Shown: positions 8,393-17,992, numbered from the stretch's first letter. The stretch: 64,000 nucleotides of DNA from Sphingomonas sp. JUb134 (GCF_004341505.2 NZ_SLYP02000001.1:2504501-2568500), one strand, 5' to 3'. Program-made: numbers and translations. The notes: generated from the letters alone by a model not told the origin.

Positions 8393-8605
8393 ATGTTGGC
8401 AGTCGCCCTGGCGCTCCTTGCGAGCCCGCAAAGCTGTGTCGAGGTGCAGCAGCAGTGCCGTGCCTGCACGACCGTCGCGGGGCGGCAGCAATGCTCCAAC
8501 ATCGGCATCGCCTGTCAGCCGGTGCGGCGGATCTGCCGTGCCCCCGACAAGCACGCCCGGCGAGCCCCGGCGGCGGGTCCCAAGGAGCATTCGACCCAGC
8601 GCTGA
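8393..8605 (+). CDS. Small cysteine-rich protein, probably exported
   Basis: A 70-residue protein with a short hydrophobic N-terminus (LAVALALLA) that could be a minimal signal peptide, followed by six cysteines in about 35 residues (SCVEVQQQC, CRACTT, QCSN, ACQPV, ICRA) and a basic Pro/Ala tail. An even number of cysteines fits a disulfide-stabilised periplasmic peptide. Codon use is as GC-rich at third positions as the neighbours, which argues for a real gene. It sits between pyrF and trpF in the same direction. No function can be given. Confidence 0.6.
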   Translation: MLAVALALLASPQSCVEVQQQCRACTTVAGRQQCSNIGIACQPVRRICRAPDKHARRAPAAGPKEHSTQR

Positions 8606-8702
8606 GCCTCGGTTGTCCCGGCGCCTGCCGCCTGAGATGCGGAAGGGCGAGCGCATGTGCTTTCCCCTCGCGCCTGCCGTCCGGCTGTTCTATCGGGCTG
8701 CC

Positions 8703-9341
8703 ATGTCAGTTTCCGCCAAGATCTGCGGCCTCTCGACGCCCGCCACGCTCGACGCGGCGGTGGCTGGCGGGGCGAGCCATGTCGGGTTCGTGTTCTTCGC
8801 GCCCTCCCCTCGCAACGTCGGGCTGGACCTGGCCGCGGGGCTGGCCGCGCGGGTGCCCGCACAGGTGCGGCGCGTGGGCGTGTTCGTCGATCCCGACGAC
8901 GCGTTGCTCGACGCAGCGGTGGCGGCAGGGCGGCTCGACTCGATCCAGCTGCACAAGACCGCGCCCGAACGGGTGGCGGCGATCCGCAGCCGCCTGCGCC
9001 GGGACACCTGGGCGGCGGTGGCGGTGAAGACCCGCGCCGATCTGGATGCCGCGCGCAGCTATGCCGGGGCGGCGGATCGCATCCTCTATGATGCGAAGAC
9101 GCCGCCGGGCGCGGCACTGCCGGGGGGCATGGGGCTACGCTTCGACTGGACGCTGCTCGACGGGTTCCGGCACCCGCTGCCCTGGGCATTGTCGGGCGGG
9201 CTCGATCCGGCGAACGTGGCCGAGGCGATCGCGCGTACCGGCGCACCGCTGGTCGACGTCTCGTCCGGGGTCGAGGAGGCGCCTGGGGTCAAGGATCCGG
9301 CGCGGATCGGCGCCTTCCTGGGGGCCGTCACCCGCGTCTGA
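8703..9341 (+). CDS. trpF: Phosphoribosylanthranilate isomerase
   Basis: A 212-residue TIM-barrel isomerase converting phosphoribosylanthranilate to CdRP, the third committed step of tryptophan synthesis. Catalytic Cys8 lies in AKICGL and the acid Asp in ILYDAKTP; the phosphate site is [11 protein letters not shown] and VDVSSGVE. The ATG at 8703 gives the family N-terminus directly; an upstream in-frame stretch is not conserved. First of the trpFBA genes, with 59 bases to trpB. Confidence 0.96.
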   Translation: MSVSAKICGLSTPATLDAAVAGGASHVGFVFFAPSPRNVGLDLAAGLAARVPAQVRRVGVFVDPDDALLDAAVAAGRLDSIQLHKTAPERVAAIRSRLRRDTWAAVAVKTRADLDAARSYAGAADRILYDAKTPPGAALPGGMGLRFDWTLLDGFRHPLPWALSGGLDPANVAEAIARTGAPLVDVSSGVEEAPGVKDPARIGAFLGAVTRV

Positions 9342-9400
9342 GGGTGGTATGCGCGCGGAAAGGGGTTGAGGGCGTCCCCGCCGCTGCTAAAGCCGGGGCC

Positions 9401-10630
9401 ATGAACGCGCCCAACACCTTCCGCGCCCAGCCCGACGAGCGCGGCCATTTCGGCCAGTTCGGCGGCCGCTATGTCGCCGAGACGCTGATGCCGCTGATCC
9501 TGGACCTGGAGCGCGAATATCGCGCGGCCAAGGCCGATCCGGCGTTCCAGGCCCAGTTCGACGACCTGCTCGAACATTATGTCGGGCGACCGAGCCCGCT
9601 CTACTATGCCGAGCGGCTCACCGAGACGCTGCGCGAGAGCGCGGCACCGGGCATGGGCGCGCAGGTGTGGTTCAAGCGCGACGAGCTCAATCACACGGGC
9701 GCGCACAAGATCAACAACTGCATCGGCCAGATTCTGCTGGCGATGCGGATGGGCAAGACGCGGATCATCGCAGAGACGGGCGCGGGCCAGCACGGCGTGG
9801 CGACCGCGACCGTGTGCGCGCGCTTCGGCCTGCCCTGCACGATCTTCATGGGTGCCAAGGACGTCGAGCGGCAGCAGCCGAACGTGTTCCGCATGAAGCT
9901 GCTGGGGGCGGAAGTCCGCCCGGTGGCGAGCGGCGCGGCGACGCTGAAGGACGCGATGAACGAGGCGCTGCGCGACTGGGTCGCGAACGTCCACGACACC
10001 TTCTACATCATCGGCACCGCGGCCGGCCCGCATCCCTATCCGGAGCTGGTGCGCGATTTCCAGTCGGTGATCGGGCGCGAGGCGCGCGCGCAGATGCTGT
10101 CGCGCATCAACCGCCTGCCCGACCTGCTGGTGGCGGCGATCGGTGGCGGATCGAACGCGATCGGGCTGTTCCACCCGTTCCTGGACGACGCCGACGTGGC
10201 GATGCTCGGCATCGAGGCCGCCGGCCATGGCCTGGACAAGCAGCATGCGGCCAGCCTTGCCGGCGGCGCGCCGGGCATCCTCCACGGCAACAAGACGTAC
10301 CTGCTGCAGGACGAGGACGGCCAGATCGCCGAGGCGCACTCGATCTCGGCCGGACTCGATTATCCGGGCATCGGGCCGGAGCACAGCTGGCTGCACGAGA
10401 TCGGCCGCGTGAAGTATGAGGCGGTGACGGACGTGGAAGCGCTCGACGCCTTCCAGCTGCTGTGCCGGAGCGAGGGCATCATCCCCGCGCTCGAACCTTC
10501 GCATGCGATCGCAGCAGTGTCGCGCAAGGCACGGGAAATGCGGGAAGATCAGATCATCCTCGCCAACCTGTGCGGGCGCGGTGACAAGGACATCTTCACG
10601 GTCGCAGCCGCCCTTGGGGTCGCGATATGA
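9401..10630 (+). CDS. trpB: Tryptophan synthase beta chain
   Basis: A 409-residue PLP enzyme that condenses indole with serine to give tryptophan, in an alpha2-beta2 complex with TrpA. The PLP lysine is Lys103 in [10 protein letters not shown], the phosphate-binding loop is GGGSNAIG, and the N-terminal [11 protein letters not shown] is the usual opening. Length is standard. Its TGA overlaps the trpA ATG (ATGA), which keeps the two subunits in step. Confidence 0.98.
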   Translation: MNAPNTFRAQPDERGHFGQFGGRYVAETLMPLILDLEREYRAAKADPAFQAQFDDLLEHYVGRPSPLYYAERLTETLRESAAPGMGAQVWFKRDELNHTGAHKINNCIGQILLAMRMGKTRIIAETGAGQHGVATATVCARFGLPCTIFMGAKDVERQQPNVFRMKLLGAEVRPVASGAATLKDAMNEALRDWVANVHDTFYIIGTAAGPHPYPELVRDFQSVIGREARAQMLSRINRLPDLLVAAIGGGSNAIGLFHPFLDDADVAMLGIEAAGHGLDKQHAASLAGGAPGILHGNKTYLLQDEDGQIAEAHSISAGLDYPGIGPEHSWLHEIGRVKYEAVTDVEALDAFQLLCRSEGIIPALEPSHAIAAVSRKAREMREDQIILANLCGRGDKDIFTVAAALGVAI

Positions 10631-11439
10631 GCCGCATCGCCGACACTTTCGCGCGCTGCCGTGAGCAGGGGCGCGCGGCGCTGGTCACCTTCGTGACCGC
10701 CGGCGATCCGAACCCAGAGGCCACGGGTGCGATCCTGGATGCGCTGGTCGCGGGCGGCGCCGACGTGATCGAGCTCGGCATGCCGTTCACCGATCCGATG
10801 GCGGACGGGCCGGCGATCCAGCTGGCCAACATCCGCAGCCTGGACGCGGGCACCACCACCGCAGACATCCTGACGATCGTCCGCGAGTTCCGCAGCCGGC
10901 ACGCCGACGTGCCGCTGGTGCTGATGGGCTATGCCAACCCGATGGTCCGCCGCGGTGCCGACTGGTTCGCGGAGGCGGCAGCGGATGCGGGCGTGGACGG
11001 CGTGATCTGCGTCGACATCCCGCCGGAAGAGGACGACAGCCTGGGCGTCGCGCTGCGCGCGCGCGGCATCGCGCCGATCCGGCTCGCCACCCCCACCACC
11101 GACGTGGCGCGACTGCCGGCGGTGCTCGATGGCGCCGATGGCTTCCTCTACTACGTGTCCGTCGCCGGGATCACCGGCAAGCAGCAGGCGGCCCAGGCCT
11201 CGATCGACGAGGCGGTGGCGCGGCTGAAGCAATCGACCGACCTGCCGATCGCGGTGGGCTTCGGCGTCCGCACGCCCGAACAGGCTGCCGCGATCGGCGG
11301 CGTGGCCGACGGCGTGGTGGTCGGATCGGCGATCGTGGAGATCGTCGGCGTACACGGCACCGCTGCGGCGGAGCCGGTGCGCACCTATATTCAGTCGCTC
11401 GCCGCCGCGCTGGCGAGCGCCCGGAAGGAACTTGCATGA
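10627..11439 (+). CDS. trpA: Tryptophan synthase alpha chain
   Basis: A 270-residue TIM barrel that cleaves indole-3-glycerol phosphate to indole, passed by tunnel to TrpB. Catalytic Glu49 (VIELGMPF) and Asp60 (DPMADGP) fall at the same numbers as in enteric TrpA. Phosphate-binding GFGVRTPEQ and GSAIVE are present. It overlaps trpB by four bases and accD by four bases. Confidence 0.98.
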   Translation: MSRIADTFARCREQGRAALVTFVTAGDPNPEATGAILDALVAGGADVIELGMPFTDPMADGPAIQLANIRSLDAGTTTADILTIVREFRSRHADVPLVLMGYANPMVRRGADWFAEAAADAGVDGVICVDIPPEEDDSLGVALRARGIAPIRLATPTTDVARLPAVLDGADGFLYYVSVAGITGKQQAAQASIDEAVARLKQSTDLPIAVGFGVRTPEQAAAIGGVADGVVVGSAIVEIVGVHGTAAAEPVRTYIQSLAAALASARKELA

Positions 11440-12293
11440 GCTGGATTACCCGCGTTCGCAACGCGCTCCCCTTCGTCGCCCCGCGCCAGACGCCCGACAA
11501 TCTGTGGCACAAGTGCAAGGGCTGCGGTCAGATGGTCTTCACCAAGGAATTGGAGGAGAACCAATATGTCTGCCCGATGTGCGACCATCACGAACGCATC
11601 GGCCCCAAGGAGCGCTTCGCCTATCTGTTTGACGAGGGCAGCTGCGAGACGCTGCCGAGCCCGACCGTGCCGGAGGACCCGCTCAAGTTCCGCGATTCCA
11701 AGCGCTATGCCGATCGGCTGAAGGCCGCGCGCGCCAGCACTGGGGACAGCGATGCCTGGATCAACGCGCTGGGCACGATCGACGGCCACAAGGCCGTGGT
11801 GGGCGTGCAGAACTTCGGCTTCATGGGCGGATCGATGGGCCAGGCCGTGGGCGAGGCGTTCATCGCCGGCGTGGAAAAGGCGATCGAGCAGAACTGCCCG
11901 TTCATCGTCTTCACCGCCTCCGGCGGCGCGCGCATGCAGGAGGGCATCCTGAGCCTGATGCAGATGCCGCGCACCACCGTGGCGATCGAGATGCTGCATG
12001 ATGCGGGGCTCCCGTACATCGTCGTGCTCACCGACCCGACCTCGGGCGGGGTAATGGCCGCCTATGCGATGCTGGGCGACGTGCAGATCGCCGAGCCCAA
12101 GGCGACGCTGGCCTTCACCGGCCGCCGCGTGATCGAGAGCACGATCCGCGAGAAGCTGCCGGACGATTTCCAGACGTCGGAGTACTACCGCGACCATGGC
12201 CTGATCGACATGGTCACGCACCGCAAGGAACTGCGCAGCACGCTGGCCGAGCTGATCGATTTCCTGTGCGTGGGCAACAAGCAGGCGGCGTGA
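11436..12293 (+). CDS. accD: Acetyl-CoA carboxylase carboxyltransferase beta subunit
   Basis: A 285-residue subunit of the carboxyltransferase that moves the carboxyl from biotin to acetyl-CoA, making malonyl-CoA for fatty acid synthesis. The N-terminal zinc ribbon has Cys27, Cys30, Cys46 and Cys49; the crotonase-fold core has [19 protein letters not shown] and [10 protein letters not shown]. AccA is not in the window. Linkage to trpA and folC is the common alphaproteobacterial order. A strong hairpin follows at 12300. Confidence 0.98.
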   Translation: MSWITRVRNALPFVAPRQTPDNLWHKCKGCGQMVFTKELEENQYVCPMCDHHERIGPKERFAYLFDEGSCETLPSPTVPEDPLKFRDSKRYADRLKAARASTGDSDAWINALGTIDGHKAVVGVQNFGFMGGSMGQAVGEAFIAGVEKAIEQNCPFIVFTASGGARMQEGILSLMQMPRTTVAIEMLHDAGLPYIVVLTDPTSGGVMAAYAMLGDVQIAEPKATLAFTGRRVIESTIREKLPDDFQTSEYYRDHGLIDMVTHRKELRSTLAELIDFLCVGNKQAA

Positions 12294-12299
12294 TCCGCG

Positions 12300-12329
12300 G
12301 GCGCCGGCTCTCCGACACGAGCCGGCGCC
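12300..12329. terminator. Strong hairpin after accD
   Basis: A perfect 11-base-pair stem (GGCGCCGGCTC paired with GAGCCGGCGCC) around an 8-base loop, seven bases after the accD stop. There is no T tract, so it may attenuate or protect the transcript end rather than fully stop transcription toward folC. Confidence 0.6.
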
Positions 12330-12374
12330 ACTTCCCCCGCGACGGCGGCGCCAAGCGGCGCTAAGGGCGCTGCC

Positions 12375-13703
12375 ATGCCCGACCATGCCCGTTCCGCCGA
12401 CCCCGCCGTACAGTTCCAGCTCGACCGCCTGATGGCACTCGGCCCGGGGGCCGACGTGCTGGGGCTCGACCGGATCACGCGGCTGCTCGCGCGGCTGGGC
12501 GATCCGCAACGGGCACTGCCGCCGGTGATCCATGTCGCCGGCACCAACGGCAAGGGATCGACCTGCGCCTTCCTGCGCGCGGCGCTGGAGGCAGCGGGCA
12601 AGACCGTCCACGTCTATACCAGCCCGCATCTCGTGCGCTTCAACGAGCGCATCCGGGTCGCCGGCCGCCTGATCGGGGACGCGGAGCTGGCAGCGCTGCT
12701 GGCGGAGGTGCTGGAAGCGGGCGCGGACATCGGTGCGAGCTTCTTCGAGGTGACGACGGCGGTCGCCTTCCTCGCCTTCACCCGCACGCGCGCGGACGCC
12801 TGCATCATCGAGGTCGGGCTTGGCGGGCGGCTGGATGCAACCAACGTGATCCCGGCCCCCGCCGCCACGGCCATCGCGCAGCTGGGCATCGATCACCAGG
12901 CGTTCCTGGGCGACACCGCCGAGGCGATCGCGCGGGAGAAGGCTGGCATCGCGAAGCCCGGCGTGCCGCTGATCACCATGGCCTATCCGCCGACCGTGGC
13001 AGAGGCGGTTGCAGCGGTGGCGGGCGCAGCCGGTGCGCCGCTCTTCCCCCGCGGCAGCGACTGGTCATTCCGGGTCGAGAGCGGCGAGCTGTGCTACCGC
13101 GACGCGAAGGGGACGCTGGTGACGCCGCTCCCCGCGCTCGCCGGGCCGCACCAGCCGGCGAACCTGGCGCTCGCGATCGCCACGCTGCGCCACCAGACGC
13201 GGATCGCCGTTCCGGACGCCGCCTTTGCCGCAGCGGCACGGGAGGCGCGCTGGCCCGCGCGGATGCAGCGCCTGGCGCAGGGTCCGCTGCTCGCGCTGCT
13301 GCCCTCCGGGTCCGAGCTGTGGCTGGACGGTGGGCACAACCCGGCGGCGGCCGATGCGGTGGCGGACACCATCGAGCGGGTGGCGCACGGGCGCCCGGTC
13401 CACCTGGTGCTGGGGATGCTCGCCAACAAGGACGTCGAGGGGCTGCTGGCGCCCTTCGCCCCCTTCATCGCGAGCCTGACGGCAGTGCCGGTGCCTGGGC
13501 ACGCGGATCACAGCCCGGCCGAGCTGGTCGAGACGGCGCACCGCCTGGGCATCACGAGCACCGCGGTCGCCGGCGAGGTTCCGACGGCGCTACGGATGGT
13601 GGCCGGGCGGGCGGACGCAGGGGAGCCGCCGGTGGTGCTGGTGCTGGGCTCGCTCTACCTGGCGGGCACGGTTCTGGAGGCGAACGACGAACTGCCGGAT
13701 TGA
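12375..13703 (+). CDS. folC: Bifunctional dihydrofolate / folylpolyglutamate synthase
   Basis: A 442-residue Mur-ligase-type ATP enzyme that adds glutamate to dihydropteroate and then to tetrahydrofolates. The P-loop VAGTNGKGST is at residues 54-63, the SPH motif is YTSPHLVRFNERI, and the Mg/ATP residues lie in IEVGLGGRLDATN and LGIDHQAFLG. C-terminal LDGGHNPAA is the second-domain signature. The start lies 81 bases after accD, past the hairpin at 12300. Confidence 0.96.
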   Translation: MPDHARSADPAVQFQLDRLMALGPGADVLGLDRITRLLARLGDPQRALPPVIHVAGTNGKGSTCAFLRAALEAAGKTVHVYTSPHLVRFNERIRVAGRLIGDAELAALLAEVLEAGADIGASFFEVTTAVAFLAFTRTRADACIIEVGLGGRLDATNVIPAPAATAIAQLGIDHQAFLGDTAEAIAREKAGIAKPGVPLITMAYPPTVAEAVAAVAGAAGAPLFPRGSDWSFRVESGELCYRDAKGTLVTPLPALAGPHQPANLALAIATLRHQTRIAVPDAAFAAAAREARWPARMQRLAQGPLLALLPSGSELWLDGGHNPAAADAVADTIERVAHGRPVHLVLGMLANKDVEGLLAPFAPFIASLTAVPVPGHADHSPAELVETAHRLGITSTAVAGEVPTALRMVAGRADAGEPPVVLVLGSLYLAGTVLEANDELPD

Positions 13704-13710
13704 TGCGTCT

Positions 13711-13731
13711 TATTGATATTGACTTGCAATA
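13711..13731 (+). promoter_or_regulatory. Candidate Fur-like (iron) operator
   Basis: The 21-base sequence TATTGATATTGACTTGCAATA is AT-rich in a GC-rich genome and imperfectly palindromic (TATTG at one end, CAATA at the other, 13 of 21 positions matching its reverse complement). It resembles Fur-family sites in alphaproteobacteria. A TTGACT that could serve as a -35 box (13719-13724) lies inside it, so a bound repressor would block the promoter of the gene starting at 13777. Based on pattern only. Confidence 0.45.
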
Positions 13732-13776
13732 GAGGTCGTACGAACCTGCTGCCACCCTTCGCGGCAGGAGACTCGC

Positions 13777-14214
13777 ATGACCACCGCCCAGCCCCTTTTG
13801 CATTCCCTGTCCGAGATGCTGCCGCACGGCTGGCCCTCGCATGAAGACCGGCTGCTGCTCCTCTATGGCATCCGCCGCACGGGGGCGAACGGACTTCACG
13901 ACGCGGCGGCTGCGCATGCGTACATGACCGCGTTCGGCCGTGAGTTCCGGCGCCCCCTGCTGCTGCTGCGCGCGCTGATGGCGGAGGTGTCGAAGACGTC
14001 CGCCAATCCGATCCAGATCGCCCCCTGCTGCTGCCCGCGCATGACCTCCGGAGAGGCCGCGCTGGTCGACGTGCTCGGCTCCGTCGAGACGCAGCCCGAG
14101 CGGGCGGAGCTGCTGCTGCGCGACCTGCTGGGCGTGCGGCACGCGGGTGGGCTGGTTGCCACCGCCCACCTGCTCGCGCTGGCGTTCCGCGACGGCGGGC
14201 GGCCGCTCGACTAG
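13777..14214 (+). CDS. Cys-rich sphingomonad protein (DUF6628-like)
   Basis: A 145-residue soluble, mostly helical protein with the conserved segment IAPCCCPRMT (Cys84-86). It resembles a family I recall as DUF6628, found mainly in sphingomonads; function unknown. Conserved parts include LLYGIRRTGANGLHDA and FGREFRRPLLLLRALMAE. A GGCAGGAGA ribosome site precedes the ATG. The promoter carries a Fur-like site (13711-13731), so a link to iron or redox metal handling is plausible but unproven. Its TAG overlaps the stop of the convergent ampG gene by three bases. Confidence 0.75.
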   Translation: MTTAQPLLHSLSEMLPHGWPSHEDRLLLLYGIRRTGANGLHDAAAAHAYMTAFGREFRRPLLLLRALMAEVSKTSANPIQIAPCCCPRMTSGEAALVDVLGSVETQPERAELLLRDLLGVRHAGGLVATAHLLALAFRDGGRPLD

Positions 14215-15569
14215 GCGGCGGCGGGTGCCTCGTCCGGCACCTTCTCGGTGCCGGGCTGGCGGACGTTCTGGACGACGAAGCCGCGCCGCCACAACAGGCC
14301 CAGCAGCAGTAGCCCCGGCAGCGCCACCACCATCGTCAGCAACCAGAAGCCGACCCAGCCGAGCGCGTCGGCAGCGATTCCGGCGGGTGCGGCGAGCCAC
14401 GTCCGCCCGACCGCGGCGAAGGAGGACAGGAGCGCGAACTGGGTGGCGGTGTAGGCGAGGTTCGAGAGACCCGAGAGATAGGTCACGAACACGGTGAGAC
14501 CGATGCCGCTCGTCACCTGCTCGGTGGCCACCGCGATCGTCAGCCAGGTCACGGAATGGCCGTGCATGGCGAGGATCGCGAAGGTCAGGTTGCTCAGCAT
14601 CATCAGCACGCCCGAGGCGATCAGCGCCCGTCCCATGCCGAGCCAGGCCATGAACGGCGCGGCGAGCGCGGTGCCGACGATCAGGCCCCAGAAGCCGACC
14701 ACCTTGTTGATGGCGATGAACTCGGTGTCGGAGAAGCCGAGCTCGACGATCATCGGGTTGAGCATCGCCTGCCCCATGGCGTCGCCGAGCTTGTAGATCA
14801 GCACGAACAGCAGGATCAGCACCGCGCCGCGTCGGCGCAGGAACTCGCGGAAAGGCCCGACGACGGTGTCGCGCAGCCACTGGCCGTGCGATCCTTCGCG
14901 CGCGACAGTGGCATCGTGGCGGCCGGGTCCTGCATACAAGGCGCCCAGCATCGCCGGCACGACGCAGAAGGCGGTGAGGCCATAGCCCAGCGCCCAGCCG
15001 AGGCCCCACCCCTCCGGCGAGGCGATGGCGATGGTGCCGACGCCGGCGATGAGGTTGCCGATGCGATAGCCGAACTGGTTGTTGGCGGTGCCGAAGGGCA
15101 GCTCCTCGTCGGAAAGGATCTCGATGCGATACGCGTCGATGACGATGTCCTGTGTCGCGGACAGGAAGGCCGTCACGATCGCCCAGAAGGCGAAGAGCCC
15201 CAGATGCAGTTCCGGCTGGCTGGCCCCGAGCATCCACACCGACACGAACAGGAGCGCCTGGACGAAGAACAGCCAGGCCCGGCGCTGCCCGACCAGCCGC
15301 GTGAGCACCGGCAGGCGCAGCCGATCGATCAGCGGCGCCCACAGGAACTTGAGCGTGTAGGGCGTGGTGAGGCCGATCGCGAAGCCGATCGTCTTCTTGT
15401 CGATGCCGACCTTGGCCAGCCAGAAGCCCATGGTGCCGAGCAGCAGCGTGAGCGGGAAGCCGCTGGCGATGCCGAGCAGGAAGGCGACCAGCGGCTTTGG
15501 CCGCACATAGGGCGCCATCGCTGCCACGCGGCGCCTGCCCCCGTTGCGCTCGCCGGCGACCTCAACCAT
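14211..15569 (-). CDS. ampG: AmpG-type MFS permease for anhydromuropeptides
   Basis: A 452-residue major-facilitator protein with about 12 helices, matching the AmpG family that imports GlcNAc-anhydroMurNAc peptides for cell-wall recycling. Family features are FLLGIASGFPLTLLLGTMGFWL in outline at the first helix (GIASGFPLTLL), APLIDRLRLP after helix 2, and SATQDIVIDAYRIE after helix 4. The ATG at 15569 is preceded by GAGGGA; an upstream TTG in frame is less likely. Some strains link AmpG to beta-lactamase induction, but no ampR or ampC is present here. Confidence 0.88.
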   Translation of the reverse strand: MVEVAGERNGGRRRVAAMAPYVRPKPLVAFLLGIASGFPLTLLLGTMGFWLAKVGIDKKTIGFAIGLTTPYTLKFLWAPLIDRLRLPVLTRLVGQRRAWLFFVQALLFVSVWMLGASQPELHLGLFAFWAIVTAFLSATQDIVIDAYRIEILSDEELPFGTANNQFGYRIGNLIAGVGTIAIASPEGWGLGWALGYGLTAFCVVPAMLGALYAGPGRHDATVAREGSHGQWLRDTVVGPFREFLRRRGAVLILLFVLIYKLGDAMGQAMLNPMIVELGFSDTEFIAINKVVGFWGLIVGTALAAPFMAWLGMGRALIASGVLMMLSNLTFAILAMHGHSVTWLTIAVATEQVTSGIGLTVFVTYLSGLSNLAYTATQFALLSSFAAVGRTWLAAPAGIAADALGWVGFWLLTMVVALPGLLLLGLLWRRGFVVQNVRQPGTEKVPDEAPAAA

Positions 15570-15755
15570 TGCACTTCCCTCGAAACGCCGCCCCGGCAGC
15601 AAACCGCGCGCACCCTAGCGCGGTCGCGTCGCATTTGAAGGGGCGCATGTCGGCCTGCCGCAAATCCCCCTCATTCGGCTGGGGTTCATCTCCAGGGAGT
15701 GATAGAAGAAGGGTCGACGACGAGGCTCCGGACGGAGCGTCGGTACGTCACCCGT

Positions 15756-15797
15756 CGTCCCGCGTGTCTTACGGACAGCAACCATGCACGCGGGACG
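15756..15797. other. Perfect 11-bp inverted repeat with 20-base loop
   Basis: CGTCCCGCGTG at 15756-15766 pairs exactly with CACGCGGGACG at 15787-15797. It lies in the 266-base gap between the receiver-domain gene (whose 3' end is at 15836, minus strand) and the start of ampG. There is no T run; it may be a weak terminator for the receiver gene or a protein-binding site. Nothing else was recognised in this gap. Confidence 0.5.
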
Positions 15798-15835
15798 TCG
15801 GGACTATCGCCGGACCGACCCTCCAGCGAACATGC

Positions 15836-16267
15836 TCAAGCGAGCTTCGCGAAGAGGCTGAAACTGGTCGGCAGCTTGCGCGGGGTCTTGCCGTCCAGCA
15901 GCGTTTCCAGCGCCTCGATCGCGGCGAGGAGGTCGCGCTGGGGATAGGGCTTGGCAAGGCAGCCGACCGCGAGTTCGCGCGCCCCCTCCGGGCAGGCGCC
16001 CGTCACGAACATCACGGGGATGCCGCGCTGGCGGGCCGCGCGCGCGACATCGATGCCGCTGCCGTCGCTCAGCGACACGTCCACCAGCACCAGGTCGATC
16101 GGGGCATCACTGTTCACCGCGGCGAGGCCTTCGCTCACCAGATCGGTAGTGGCGACGATCTCGAATCCCGAATCCGCCAGAAGATGTTCGGCGTCGAATG
16201 CGACCAACGGCTCATCCTCCACCACCAGGATGCGCTGGATCCGCCGCTTCTTCTTGCCAAACAACAT
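15836..16267 (-). CDS. Stand-alone response-regulator receiver protein
   Basis: A 143-residue single-domain receiver. The phosphorylation site is complete: Glu17-Asp18, Asp63 (VLVDVSLSDGSG), Thr89 (FVTG) and Lys106 (LAKPYP). There is no output domain; about 30 extra C-terminal residues follow. Such proteins pass phosphate between kinases or bind partner proteins. No kinase gene is adjacent, and the gene is divergent from rluB. Confidence 0.88.
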   Translation of the reverse strand: MLFGKKKRRIQRILVVEDEPLVAFDAEHLLADSGFEIVATTDLVSEGLAAVNSDAPIDLVLVDVSLSDGSGIDVARAARQRGIPVMFVTGACPEGARELAVGCLAKPYPQRDLLAAIEALETLLDGKTPRKLPTSFSLFAKLA

Positions 16268-16390
16268 CCGCCGCTCGCTTCCCTCTCTTCGGGGTCTGCC
16301 CTATAGCGTAGAAACACCCGAACCGATCGAACGATCACCGCCGCCGCACGATTTCGTCGCGCAGGCGTAACAGGATAGCATTTCCCCATC

Positions 16391-17992
16391 GTGTCGACGT
16401 CCAAGACCAATGAACCGCAGCGAATCGCAAAGCTGCTCGCCCGCGCCGGGGTTGCCTCGCGCCGCGACGTCGAACGGCTGATCGAGGCGCGCCGCGTCGC
16501 GCTCGACGGCGTGCCGATCGAGACGCCTGCGACGCTGCTCACCTCGCTGCGCGGCATCACCGTGGATGGCGAGCCGGTGCAGGCCGCCGCCCCGACCCGG
16601 CTATTCCGCTATCACAAACCCGCGGGCGTGCTGACCGCCGCGCGCGACCCGCACGGCCGCCAGACGATCTATGACCGCATGCCCGGCGACCTGCCGCGGC
16701 TGATGCCGGTCGGCCGGCTCGACCTCAACACCGAGGGGCTGCTGCTGCTGACCACCGACGGCGAGTTGAAGCGCCAGCTGGAACTGCCGGCCACCGGTGT
16801 CGAGCGCACCTATCGCGCGCGTGCCTATGGCGACGTGAGCCAGGCGCAGCTGGAAGAGCTGATGCTGGGCGTCGAGATCGAGGGCGTCCGCTACGGCCCG
16901 ATCAACGCCAACATGGAGCGGCGGACCGGCACCAACGTCTGGATCGAAATGACCCTGACCGAGGGCAAGAACCGCGAAGTGCGGCGCGTGCTCGAGTATC
17001 TGGGCCTCCAGGTCTCGCGCCTGATCCGCACCCGATATGGCCCGTTCTATCTGGAGGACATGCCGATCGCGTCGGTGGACGAGATCCGCCAGCACGACCT
17101 GGTCGCATTCCGCAAGACGCTGAAGGACCGGCCCACCAGCAAGCCCGCGCCCGAGGGCGCCGATCCGGCGGCGCTGAAACAGTGGCGCCGCGAGCCGTCG
17201 CGCGATCGCACGGCGCCGCGACCGCGTCCTTCGCCGGTACCCTATGGCGAGCGGGTCGCGCGCGAGGTGCAGCCGCACCCGCAGGCGTTCCGCCGCAGCC
17301 GACCGGCGGACGAAGACACGGGCGAGGCGCCGCGCGGGAGTGGCTTCGGCAAGCGCACCGCCGAACGCGGCCCGCGTCGCAAGGACGGTCTCGCCGGCCG
17401 CCGCGACGAGGCGGGCGCACCGCGCAGCCCGCGGGGCCAGCGCGCAGCGGCCTTTGCCGACCGCACGGGCCGCAAGCCGGCCGCCGAGCGGGCGGAGCGC
17501 CCCGCCGAGGCGGGACGTGGCGACAAGCCCCGCCGTACGCTGTCGGCAGCCTTTGGTGGCGAACGTCCGGCGCGCGAGGATCGACGTCCGCCGCGTGGCG
17601 AACGCCCCGAGCGGACGGAGCGTCCCCAGCGAGGCGAGCGTCCGCAGCGCGCGGATGGACCGCGCAGTGCATTCGGGAAGCGGAGGTCCGGGGACTATGG
17701 CGCTGCCGCACCCCGCGGTGATGCCCCTCGCGGCCCCCGCGGCGAAGGTCCACGCACGGCCCGCCCCGAGGGGGCGCGGCCGCCGCGTGGCGACGGGCCG
17801 CGCTCTGGCTATGGCGCGGGTGCGCCGCGGGGCGATGGCCCGCGCGCTCCTCGCGGAGAGGGACCGCGTTCGCCGCGGGGTGACGCTCCACGCTCGCCGC
17901 GCGGTGACGCATCGCGTCCGCCGCGGGGTGATGGTCCCGCTCGTCCGCCGCGGGGCGGACGGCCCGGCGGTCCTCCGAAGGGTCGCCGCTGA
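16391..17992 (+). CDS. rluB: RluB-type 23S rRNA pseudouridine synthase with long basic tail
   Basis: A 533-residue RsuA/RluB-family enzyme that isomerises a uridine in 23S rRNA. An S4 RNA-binding domain (about 10-60) is followed by the catalytic domain with Asp111 in VGRLDLNTEGLLLLT and the later LTEGKNREVRRVLEYLGL. The core ends near 250. The remaining about 280 residues are Arg/Gly/Pro/Asp-rich and contain tandem units such as PRGDGPRAPRGEG and SPRGDAPR, probably disordered and RNA-binding. GTG start at 16391. Its TGA overlaps the rsmD ATG (TGATG). Confidence 0.9.
   Translation: MSTSKTNEPQRIAKLLARAGVASRRDVERLIEARRVALDGVPIETPATLLTSLRGITVDGEPVQAAAPTRLFRYHKPAGVLTAARDPHGRQTIYDRMPGDLPRLMPVGRLDLNTEGLLLLTTDGELKRQLELPATGVERTYRARAYGDVSQAQLEELMLGVEIEGVRYGPINANMERRTGTNVWIEMTLTEGKNREVRRVLEYLGLQVSRLIRTRYGPFYLEDMPIASVDEIRQHDLVAFRKTLKDRPTSKPAPEGADPAALKQWRREPSRDRTAPRPRPSPVPYGERVAREVQPHPQAFRRSRPADEDTGEAPRGSGFGKRTAERGPRRKDGLAGRRDEAGAPRSPRGQRAAAFADRTGRKPAAERAERPAEAGRGDKPRRTLSAAFGGERPAREDRRPPRGERPERTERPQRGERPQRADGPRSAFGKRRSGDYGAAAPRGDAPRGPRGEGPRTARPEGARPPRGDGPRSGYGAGAPRGDGPRAPRGEGPRSPRGDAPRSPRGDASRPPRGDGPARPPRGGRPGGPPKGRR

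Noticed and set aside
17700-17970. CRISPR-like or satellite repeats
   Set aside because: The periodic DNA is the coding sequence of the Arg/Gly/Pro tail of the pseudouridine synthase and stays in frame.
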